Source: Candidatus Omnitrophota bacterium (lineage in GTDB: Bacteria > Omnitrophota > Gorgyraeia > B26-G9). From it: a DNA stretch of 7,061 nucleotides. The notes under the pieces were generated by a model. It did not search any database and had not been told where the DNA came from. It saw nothing but the letters and a program-made list of their open reading frames with translations. The position numbers and the translations under genes are program-made. Position 1 is the first letter of the stretch, and every line of letters starts with the position of its first letter. The stretch covers positions 1 through 7,061 of the forward strand of contig DAOVNL010000039.1 of NCBI GenBank assembly GCA_030630245.1. The letters run 5' to 3'. Shown here piece by piece: positions 1-6,204 of this stretch.

Positions 1-66
1 AGGCCTCCCGACAACCTCGACATGCGGCTATTACACAATTAGCTTAAGTCGAACCCTTTCACCCCC
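1..66 (-). ncRNA. ssrA: tmRNA, 5' end only (cut by window edge)
   Basis: tmRNA acts with SmpB to rescue ribosomes stalled on mRNAs without a stop codon, working first as a tRNA and then as an mRNA for a degradation tag. Read on the minus strand, the RNA begins with five Gs (62-66) and then UG. After a short A/G stretch comes the near-invariant UUCGAC (complement of 48-53). This is the tmRNA 5' acceptor and D-arm analogue pattern GGGG...G...GG.UUCGAC. Further in, GCAUGUCGAG (complement of 16-25) and then GGCCU at the edge match the start of the first pseudoknot (GCAUGCCGAGG...CCUCG in E. coli). The tag-coding part and the 3' TpsiC/acceptor half lie outside the window. It follows smpB on the same strand, which supports the call. 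No good -10 box lies directly before position 66, so it may be processed from a transcript that includes smpB. Confidence 0.85.
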
Positions 67-75
67 AATTTTGGC

Positions 76-161
76 AGTCAATAGACCACAGTCCACTGAC
101 TACAGTAAAGTATTACCTTATTTAATTAACCATGGACCGTTGACCATGGACTATGAACTAA
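76..161. repeat. Degenerate 7-bp-period tandem repeats, smpB-ssrA gap
   Basis: The gap between smpB and ssrA holds two blocks of heptamers on the plus strand. Block 1 (76-110) has five words close to WGWCYAC, for example AGACCAC and AGTCCAC. Block 2 (127-161) has five words close to KGACCAT, for example TGACCAT and GGACTAT, and includes a perfect 9-bp direct repeat ACCATGGAC at 129-137 and 143-151, spaced 14 bp (two periods). The blocks are out of phase with each other, with about 16 bp of AT-rich sequence between them. Because CCATGG is a palindrome, block 2 could also fold weakly. No coding frame makes sense here. The function is unknown; I see this as a low-copy relic of a spreading degenerate microsatellite. 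Confidence 0.7.
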
Positions 162-163
162 TT

Positions 164-619
164 TTATTTGCGGAAACTCCCTAGTTTCCTCAAACGCTGC
201 TCAATTTCTTTCTTGGCGATTTTCTCCCGCTGGTCATACAATTTTCGGCCCCGCGCAAGCCCAAGCTCAACCTTTGCCTTGCCCTTTGAGTTAAAATGTA
301 AATTCAAAGCGATCAGGGAATAACCCTTTTGCTTTATTTTACCGATCAGCTTGGTTATCTCCCTTTTATTTAAAAGGAGCTTCCTGACGCGCATTGGGTC
401 AACATTAGCATAACTCCCTTTATCATAAGGGCTTATATGTAAATTGTGCAGAAATACTTCCTCATTCTGTATTCGGGCGAAGCTGTCCTTTAAATCTACC
501 TTGTTTGATCTAAGGGATTTAACCTCTGTCCCCTTCAACTCGATGCCTGCCTCTATTCTTTCAAGAATTTCATATCTGTGTGCCGCCCTTTTATTGGAGG
601 CAATTCTCTTGTTCTCCAT
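164..619 (-). CDS. smpB: SsrA-binding protein SmpB
   Basis: SmpB is the small basic RNA-binding protein that carries tmRNA into the empty A site of stalled ribosomes for trans-translation. The 151 residues are normal for the family and the protein is complete. Visible signatures are the N-terminal NKRAAHRY (9-16), the core EAGIELKGTEVKSLR (23-37), DPMRVRKLLL (74-83), and the C-terminal GLARGRKLYDQRE (120-132), which leads into a basic helical tail (133-151). This tail normally sits in the mRNA channel. The ATG at 619 is the only start that keeps the conserved NKRA.H.Y segment. It lies only 8 bases after a TATAAT box with no Shine-Dalgarno between, so the mRNA is probably leaderless. ssrA follows on the same strand after a gap of about 97 bp. 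Confidence 0.98.
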   Translation of the reverse strand: MENKRIASNKRAAHRYEILERIEAGIELKGTEVKSLRSNKVDLKDSFARIQNEEVFLHNLHISPYDKGSYANVDPMRVRKLLLNKREITKLIGKIKQKGYSLIALNLHFNSKGKAKVELGLARGRKLYDQREKIAKKEIEQRLRKLGSFRK

Positions 620-627
620 ACGAGCTA

Positions 628-656
628 ATTATATCATATAGTCAGACGTATTGCAA
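628..656 (-). promoter_or_regulatory. Extended -10 sigma-70 promoter of smpB
   Basis: On the minus strand a TATAAT box (complement of 628-633) is preceded directly by TGA, giving the extended -10 motif TGNTATAAT. A TTGCAA box (651-656, 4 of 6 matches to TTGACA) lies upstream at exactly 17 bp. A second TTGACA-like element further upstream (complement of 657-662) is too far away to pair with this -10. The discriminator runs straight into the smpB ATG at 619, so the expected transcript start is at about 619-621. Confidence 0.75.
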
Positions 657-680
657 TTTGTCAAAAGCGATAAAATCAGG

Positions 681-719
681 CAGAAAAATAAACCGGAATT
701 AGCCCGAGAAATGTCCGGG
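681..719 (-). terminator. Possible weak terminator after the zinc-finger gene
   Basis: Directly after the stop codon at 720-722, the minus strand reads CCCGG...CGGG and then CCGGTTTATTTTTCTG. Two alternative short stems are possible: CCCG with CGGG, or AACC(C)GG with CCGGTT and one bulge. The second ends at a T-rich run (complement of about 681-690). The stem is short and imperfect, so this is a candidate only. It would separate the GH116/zinc-finger transcript from the smpB promoter. Confidence 0.35.
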
Positions 720-1151
720 TTAGTGTTTTTTCTCAGGGCGAGGCTCATTGCATTCTTTGCAGAAAAGATATACCAACTCATTAATTGTCTTGCATTTAGG
801 ACAACGCCAGCTGCTTGAATTTTTAAGGTACTTCATTTCATTGACCTTATCATTGGCTTTTCTTAAGCCAAGGACTCCCAGGAAAACCAGCCATACAATA
901 ATTGTCACATACACCGGATGAAAAAAAGGCCAAAAGAAAAAAATTATCCAGACACATACCGGTATAATTGTTACAATTAACATCTTTCCAAAACGCTTTT
1001 CCCAGGTCTCGCTTAAGCCGCCAAACGCCAACGCGACAGTCAGCACAAAAAAAATACAGCTTAAGATAAGCGAAATCTGAAACAGCGGATGCGATAAGGT
1101 AAAGTTTATTATCTGCGAAGCAGACATCTTAGATATAATTTCCCTTCTCAT
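720..1151 (-). CDS. Small membrane protein with C-terminal RanBP2-type zinc finger
   Basis: The function is unknown. The 143-residue protein has three hydrophobic segments likely to cross the membrane (about 24-44, 57-76 and 79-95). A short charged linker leads to a C-terminal zinc-binding module, probably cytosolic. That module reads W115-x-C117-x2-C120-x3-N124-x6-C131-x2-C134, exactly the RanBP2-type zinc finger pattern including the Trp and Asn. In eukaryotes this module binds ubiquitin or single-stranded RNA. In bacteria it is usually just called a zinc ribbon on a membrane protein, so function cannot be transferred. The ATG at 1151 lies 5 bases after the GH116 stop, suggesting translational coupling. 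Neither this ATG nor the second one (Met9, at 1127) has an ideal Shine-Dalgarno; Met9 has AGAAGGGA about 13 bases upstream and could be the true start. Confidence 0.78.
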   Translation of the reverse strand: MRREIISKMSASQIINFTLSHPLFQISLILSCIFFVLTVALAFGGLSETWEKRFGKMLIVTIIPVCVWIIFFFWPFFHPVYVTIIVWLVFLGVLGLRKANDKVNEMKYLKNSSSWRCPKCKTINELVYLFCKECNEPRPEKKH

Positions 1152-1156
1152 TAAAA

Positions 1157-3316
1157 CTAAACGTAAGATTCCCGGGCCAATTCCCTTATTTTTTCCAGTC
1201 CCTTTTCAACACGCTCGTTTTGTTTCCCCAAGGCCGGTAAAACAGCCCAGATAACGGAATTTCTCATATAGTAATCGCCGAATCCGAAACTGCCGTCTTT
1301 AGTAAGGATCACATCCGGCTGATTCCAGGGATTTTTATTCTTCTGCGTTAACGTATTCCAGACCTTTTTAGTTAAATTAAGGCCTTCTTTGACAAAGCCC
1401 TCATATATTGCCAATGCCGCGAATGAATAGCAAACTCCCGGCCAGATATTCTGTGAGTGGTATGACTCCTCATCCCGCGTTTTATTTAAAAATACGGAAT
1501 TCGTCGCACCGTACGCTGAATCCTTATCATTTAGCTTGAAAATCCATTTTATCGCGCTCTTTACTTTTTCATCCGGGAATATCCTTCCCAGTCCCAGTAA
1601 ATACGCGTACCACTGCCCGGCAAGCTGAGCAATCATGCACGATTCATAGTCCCTTTTTTCGTCTTTTGCCGTTATATAAAATTTCCCGTTCCAGAGTTTG
1701 CTTTCAAAACTTCTCCTTCCCCTGTCAAATCTTTCCATACATCTAACCGCGAGCCTGTTATCATTTAAAATTTCCGCGATCTTTTTCATGGCCAGAAGGC
1801 TGACAAGAAAAACTCCCGCATTGTAAGCGCTTGTTCCCTTAAATCCCCAGGTATCGAATGTCGTATCAAAGCCTTCATTTTCAGGCAATCCATCACCGTC
1901 ATTATCAAGCTTCAAACTATATTCAAAAGCTTTTTTTAAGGCCGGATACATTTCCTTTAAAAATTTCATATCACCGCTGTTTAAATAAGCATTGTAGCTT
2001 TGCAGAATAAGCTTTGAATTAAGGTCTTTCCAAAGCGTCATTGTAGTTCCGTTGGAAGGCAGATCAATCCGCTCATAGCCGATATCATGAGGCACATATC
2101 CCGATTTGCGAATGCTTTTCTTAAACAGCAGCAATGCCTTTATATTTAATCCCGGGAAAAGCAACGCGATAGGCACAGAAGCGTAGAAATATACGTCAAG
2201 TGTTCCCATCAAAGGGCATATAATAGGCGCCTCATACATTGTAAAATCACCATTGCGCGTAAGCCAGCTGGATGAAAAAAGAGTGTATAAATTATTCATA
2301 AGCGCATCGCAAAGCCAGCCCTCAAGTCCCATTCCATCAATTATCGCGGGAAGGCGTGACGTCCTTTTCCGCAGGTCATCTTTGTTTTTATTTACATACA
2401 ACCCGACTTCGCGGCTCTTTTTAAAACCTTTCTCATAAAAATGCCCCAAAAAATGTTTTGGGAAATACCAGCTATGGACAAAAGGTACTTTTTTATACTG
2501 CTTGGCATTGAGCTTAAATGTAACCGCTAATGCCCCTCCGAGTTCTATGCTTTGACTTTCACTTGGATGTTTCATCTGTATATTGGGAAGCCTTCCCGTG
2601 TCACTGAAATATTCAAACGCGTCAAGGCCAATGTTAGGTTCAAAACAAAAATTTTCTCTTTGCATATTCCACGCGCTCAAGTAACTTACTTTCCCGATGC
2701 CTTCAGGCACACCGATAAAAGTATTTCCAGCAGCAATATCATTCGGCAGCGGATTTTTATGTAAAAATTCAATGCCTATCATATTGTGATCTTTTTTCAA
2801 AAGGTTATATCGGCCGACAGAATTCTTACTAACAAGATTCCTGGCAATAAACATAAGCCCGACCTCGATATCCTTGTTTATCTTGTTTTTCACTTCAAAC
2901 TCAAACAAGGCCGCGGGCAGGCTTGAATTCTTCACATCGCCCGGGATTAGAAATGACCGCGCGTTTAAAGAAATTTCAACCGGCAGGTTATCATCACTGT
3001 AAACAAGGCGCGCATTTGGGAATTTACCGTCAAAATCAATGCTTTTAATAGTATTATAATTCGCGATTTTCTCAGTCTGAAGCAGCTTGCATATAGCAGC
3101 AGCCTTAGTATTAACATAAAGGGCAAAATGAAATCCGGCTACACCTAAGGCTTTTCCTTTTTCTTTGTTTTTCTGGTTTTCAATCGGCCTTGTCCAGTTA
3201 TTCAGGTATGTGATGTAATCAATTGTACCTGATGGAGTAATCTCCAGCTTCCCCGCGCCTATACCGCCTAAAGGCATTCCAGATTTGACTTTTTGTTTTG
3301 AATTATAAACAGGCAT
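1157..3316 (-). CDS. GH116 family glycosidase (beta-glucosidase/beta-xylosidase-like, GBA2 relative)
   Basis: This is a retaining glycoside hydrolase expected to cleave beta-linked glucose or related sugars; substrate cannot be set from sequence. The start is the ATG at 3316, 7 bases after a clear AAGGA; an in-frame TTG at 3340 would add 8 residues but has no such site. The product has 719 residues, slightly short of the roughly 800 of characterised bacterial members. In the numbering from the TTG, the N-terminal beta-sandwich domain (about 20-300) opens with the family signature MPLGGIGAGKLEI (22-34). The alpha/alpha-barrel domain (about 335-705) holds predicted nucleophile E370 (in FTMYEAP), GTLDVYFYAS (379-388), VPHDIG (416-421) with likely sugar-contacting H418, WKDLNSK (437-443), acid/base D496 (in TTFDTWGFKGTSAYNAG), and YMRNSVIWA near the C-terminus with R693 at a probable sugar-binding Arg. 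There is no signal peptide, so it is probably cytosolic and acts on imported oligosaccharides or a glucolipid. It is probably co-transcribed with the zinc-finger gene. Confidence 0.93.
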   Translation of the reverse strand: MPVYNSKQKVKSGMPLGGIGAGKLEITPSGTIDYITYLNNWTRPIENQKNKEKGKALGVAGFHFALYVNTKAAAICKLLQTEKIANYNTIKSIDFDGKFPNARLVYSDDNLPVEISLNARSFLIPGDVKNSSLPAALFEFEVKNKINKDIEVGLMFIARNLVSKNSVGRYNLLKKDHNMIGIEFLHKNPLPNDIAAGNTFIGVPEGIGKVSYLSAWNMQRENFCFEPNIGLDAFEYFSDTGRLPNIQMKHPSESQSIELGGALAVTFKLNAKQYKKVPFVHSWYFPKHFLGHFYEKGFKKSREVGLYVNKNKDDLRKRTSRLPAIIDGMGLEGWLCDALMNNLYTLFSSSWLTRNGDFTMYEAPIICPLMGTLDVYFYASVPIALLFPGLNIKALLLFKKSIRKSGYVPHDIGYERIDLPSNGTTMTLWKDLNSKLILQSYNAYLNSGDMKFLKEMYPALKKAFEYSLKLDNDGDGLPENEGFDTTFDTWGFKGTSAYNAGVFLVSLLAMKKIAEILNDNRLAVRCMERFDRGRRSFESKLWNGKFYITAKDEKRDYESCMIAQLAGQWYAYLLGLGRIFPDEKVKSAIKWIFKLNDKDSAYGATNSVFLNKTRDEESYHSQNIWPGVCYSFAALAIYEGFVKEGLNLTKKVWNTLTQKNKNPWNQPDVILTKDGSFGFGDYYMRNSVIWAVLPALGKQNERVEKGLEKIRELARESYV

Positions 3317-3323
3317 CGCGCTA

Positions 3324-3328
3324 TCCTT
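3324..3328 (-). promoter_or_regulatory. Ribosome binding site deciding the GH116 start
   Basis: On the minus strand AAGGA (within AAAGGAT) lies 7 bases before the ATG at 3316. This favours that ATG over the in-frame TTG at 3340, which has no purine-rich site in the proper position. Confidence 0.8.
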
Positions 3329-3349
3329 TATTAAAAACAACTTATTAGG

Positions 3350-3378
3350 ATTATAATTACAAACCCAATTTCTATTAA
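3350..3378 (-). promoter_or_regulatory. Sigma-70-type promoter of the GH116 gene
   Basis: A perfect TATAAT (complement of 3350-3355) has a TTAATA -35-like box (complement of 3373-3378, 4 of 6 matches) at exactly 17 bp. The expected start at about 3343 gives a leader of roughly 25-30 bases ending in the AAGGA site. No operator-like palindrome is evident. The rest of the gap (3379-3466) is AT-rich, and I see no convincing hairpin terminator for the upstream gene. Confidence 0.6.
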
Positions 3379-3466
3379 TCTTATTAACACCTTACAGCCA
3401 GGATTATTTTAACAATTCGGCGGGAATAAGGCAAGATAAACAGATATGCTGGAAAATTTTTGAATT

Positions 3467-6103
3467 TTAAATTGATTGCCCAATAAAATCTGTCTGCTTG
3501 CCTTCTAATTTCTCAAACATAACACTAAATTTAGTTATTCCCTCTTCCGCCCGTTTTTTACTTATACGCAAACCATGATTTATTTTTGCTTTTTCCTTCC
3601 AGGCAATTAATTTAAAAAAGTATGTCCCGTCATTAGCATGCCGCACAATAACTTTTTGTCTTTGCAATCCGCTCTTAAAATAGAAATGCCCGAGCAGGTT
3701 CGCGTGAGGATCGTAGTTAAGTAATTCGCCATTTTCATCTGTCCCGTATTTTTTATATAAATTATCAAGGTATACCCGCGAACCTTCTTCTACAACAACC
3801 TGTGTAGTTCTAAAACCCTCCGGTATCAAATCAATAACAGCACGCAAAAATTCTGTTGCTAAACCACTATTCCTTTCTTGTTTTTGTTTTTCCATTTCAA
3901 TATCATTAATAAAAAGTTCTCTCCCTTTATCCTGCAGATAAAAAATTCCGTATCCGACAAATTCTCCATCTTTCATTCGAATTATATCAGCGCGTCCTGT
4001 TTGCGGACTATATTCGATTTCATATTCTGCCCCAAATTTATTTTTAATCACCACTCCATCCAAAACTTTAAAAATTGCCTCATCTAATTCTATATCAGTT
4101 ACTTTTTCATCCTTTTCAAAGTTTGTTCTTGATTCTATTTCGATAGCCCTTAAAACAACGTATCCTTTGCGAAAGTTCTCCCTGAACCCTTTTTTAGCTT
4201 TGGCGATAAATTCATAATCCGCATCTAATTCCAGCAACTGCAGCCAGCCTTGCGCCATATTAATGCTATAAGCAAAAATCTGGGTTAGATCATACTCTCC
4301 CATAGTCGGCTGTTCTACAAACTCTGTCCAAGTATGTACCTTTTCTGCTTTTTCATTTGCCGGCATATTATTAAAATCTTCTAAAATTTCCTTGCCTTCT
4401 GCCTCAACTTGGATTTCTCTCATGGCTTCAACTTCCCCGATAACCTCTTTAATGATTTTATCTTCCCTGTTAAGAATTTTTTTTATACTCGGATAAAATG
4501 GATTACCAAAAGCTTTATTTTTCTCGAACTTGAAAAATATCTGTATTAAATCATTGCTCAAAAGCCTTTCTTTGATATTACTCTGGGAATTATCTAATAA
4601 TTCATCGGCTGTTTTAGCGCGAAAATCTACAAATCGAAATTTTCTATGCTTGGCCACATCTTTCATAAGCCAAGACCCTGTGCCATCAAAATTCGGCTCA
4701 GGTTTATGCTCAAGATCAATCACCATGGTTCCTGAACTAACAGGCACAAAACCCAGTTTTATATATAATGACTTTGCTCTGTGATCTATCACATTGTACA
4801 CTGTAATTTTCTTCATACCGGCTTCTTCTGCCAGAGATATAGCCAGCGAAAGCATTGCCGAGGCCAAGCCGTTGTTACGGTGATAATACGTTTTTATAAT
4901 AGTATCATTATTTAAAGACAAGCCGGCTTCCTTTTGTTTCACATCAATAGCAAACTGGCAATAGCCGTTTTTGTCTTCTTTTCCGAAATCGCCTAAAAAC
5001 GGATTGATCTCCATGAGGTTTATCATTCTAAAGGTAACTCCTCTGCCCCGACCATAATGTAATGTTTCTCGTAAAGCAAAAGCATGTTCGCCTCCTTTAG
5101 TAACCAGCAGTGTCTTTAATTGCCCGTGCTTATTTTCAAACGGCAGTTTAAATTCCGGAGAGAGTTTTTCCGCATAATTAAAACCTATCTTATTTAGGAT
5201 TTCTTTTAAATCACCCGCAGCAATAATTTTTCCCTGAAACTCCTTTTGTATAACATTTTTCCGCGGATTTAATTTTAAAGCGCCTGCGGATATATCATCC
5301 AGAGAATATTCATGTACTTCAGTGATCTGATATTGTGTCTTTTCTTCAGAACTCCCGGCATATGTAATTCGTAAAACTTGGTTTGCCGGATGGATAAAAA
5401 TACCCGCGGTATCATTTTTAGCAGTTCTTGGAGCAGGATCCAAATATATATTTTCTAACTCCAGCCCTTTTTCAAATAAAAAATCCCTGATTTGCTTAGC
5501 CAATACAGTATCCGGAGAACGTGATACTATAATAGCCTTTGTCCGGGCTGAAAAAAGATTCGCTTCATCAAAAGCAGGAATAATATTCCCCAACTCATCA
5601 GTACCCGCATAGGCAGCCCATTCAGAAGTAACATTTTCCAAATCAGCCTTCTTCAGCGGATCAATATTTAAATGCGCAAGTGAAATATCCCCTTTCTTAT
5701 CAATAAATACAATACAGGTACAGGATTGAAAAATATCTTGAAAAGGACTTTTAAGCTGCCAATACCCGGAATTTAATCCCTGGACAAAATCAGCATTACT
5801 TATATTATAGAAATCACTTTTCGAATACTTTCGTGTTAATAATTCAGTTTTATCTATTTCCCTGAACGGAAGAACGCCTTGAGAAAAAACACCCCGCTCA
5901 CTTGTTAGAGAAAATACTTTTTTGAAATTATCAAAATGTAAATTTAATCCAGGAGACAAAGTATCTATTTCTGTTTTGCGCGCTCCGGGATTCAGAATAT
6001 CTGTCCCTGCCCAGGCAAACTGGCTAATCAGTATTGCCCGCAGCAGCATTAAGGCTACTACTTTAAATATTAAGCTGTGTTTTAATCTTTTCCGATTCAG
6101 CAT
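3467..6103 (-). CDS. Large exported protein with CheD-like region and two GNAT acetyltransferase domains
   Basis: The gene is not recognised as any named gene. The 878 residues begin with a signal peptide: basic MLNRKRLK, a hydrophobic stretch (11-28), and cleavage probably after A30-W-A32. A low-complexity linker with DTLSP (47-51) follows. Residues about 100-250 resemble the CheD deamidase fold: SC128-T-C130 followed by an Asp-containing turn and LAH144, then a helix and strands (IRDFLFEKG, AGIFIHPA, QVLRITY). GNAT domain 1 (about 327-465) has the acetyl-CoA motif R409-x-x-G412-x-A414 and the closing RAKSLYIKLGFVPV (442-455). Residues 466-665 are helical, charged and unrecognised. GNAT domain 2 (about 670-820) has R744-x-x-G747-x-A749. 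GNAT enzymes move an acyl group from acyl-CoA to an amine; the substrate is unknown. The ATG at 6103 has only a weak purine-rich site (AAGAC), but it is the only start that gives a full signal peptide. An export signal on CoA-dependent domains is odd. Confidence 0.88.
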   Translation of the reverse strand: MLNRKRLKHSLIFKVVALMLLRAILISQFAWAGTDILNPGARKTEIDTLSPGLNLHFDNFKKVFSLTSERGVFSQGVLPFREIDKTELLTRKYSKSDFYNISNADFVQGLNSGYWQLKSPFQDIFQSCTCIVFIDKKGDISLAHLNIDPLKKADLENVTSEWAAYAGTDELGNIIPAFDEANLFSARTKAIIVSRSPDTVLAKQIRDFLFEKGLELENIYLDPAPRTAKNDTAGIFIHPANQVLRITYAGSSEEKTQYQITEVHEYSLDDISAGALKLNPRKNVIQKEFQGKIIAAGDLKEILNKIGFNYAEKLSPEFKLPFENKHGQLKTLLVTKGGEHAFALRETLHYGRGRGVTFRMINLMEINPFLGDFGKEDKNGYCQFAIDVKQKEAGLSLNNDTIIKTYYHRNNGLASAMLSLAISLAEEAGMKKITVYNVIDHRAKSLYIKLGFVPVSSGTMVIDLEHKPEPNFDGTGSWLMKDVAKHRKFRFVDFRAKTADELLDNSQSNIKERLLSNDLIQIFFKFEKNKAFGNPFYPSIKKILNREDKIIKEVIGEVEAMREIQVEAEGKEILEDFNNMPANEKAEKVHTWTEFVEQPTMGEYDLTQIFAYSINMAQGWLQLLELDADYEFIAKAKKGFRENFRKGYVVLRAIEIESRTNFEKDEKVTDIELDEAIFKVLDGVVIKNKFGAEYEIEYSPQTGRADIIRMKDGEFVGYGIFYLQDKGRELFINDIEMEKQKQERNSGLATEFLRAVIDLIPEGFRTTQVVVEEGSRVYLDNLYKKYGTDENGELLNYDPHANLLGHFYFKSGLQRQKVIVRHANDGTYFFKLIAWKEKAKINHGLRISKKRAEEGITKFSVMFEKLEGKQTDFIGQSI

Positions 6104-6134
6104 CTTTTGTCTTGAAGCTTATCTCCCGAGGCTT

Positions 6135-6190
6135 GTATCTCTTGTTCTTCGTCCGTCTTCCGTTTTCTGTTGTCCATGCTCTGCCCTCAG
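6135..6190. repeat. Degenerate 7-bp-period tandem repeat (TNNTCYG)
   Basis: Eight consecutive heptamers on the plus strand fit TNNTCYG, for example TCGTCCG, TCTTCCG and TTTTCTG. The T in column 4 is present in all eight units, and the C in column 5 in seven of eight. The array fills most of the 101-bp gap between the two large genes. Read on the minus strand it is purine-rich (GAAGACG-type) and codes for a peptide with KTEDGRR, a string I know from spurious ORFs in many uncultured bacterial genomes; three 7-mers make 21 nt, so all frames look alike. I see no promoter for the downstream gene in this gap other than weak AT-rich hexamers. Confidence 0.75.
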
Positions 6191-6204
6191 CCACCCATTC
6201 CTAA

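Noticed and set aside
76..161. CRISPR-like or phage attachment site repeats
   Set aside because: The period is 7 bp with no spacers, no cas genes, and no integrase; the tmRNA 3' end, the usual integration site, is outside the window.
2253..2764. Plus-strand open frames opposite the GH116 gene
   Set aside because: They are antisense to a well-conserved gene, short, and without ribosome sites or family features.
3317..3340. Longer GH116 start at an in-frame TTG (3340)
   Set aside because: The ATG at 3316 has AAGGA at 7 bases, the family signature begins soon after it, and the extra 8 residues are not family-like.
3379..3466. Rho-independent terminator after the large GNAT gene
   Set aside because: Only AT-rich short inverted repeats such as AAATTCAAAAATTT are present, without a GC stem followed by a T run.
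6104..6204. Whether the two large upstream genes are one gene broken by a frameshift
   Set aside because: The 3467-6103 product has its own signal peptide and start, and the gap between holds a repeat array instead of coding sequence.
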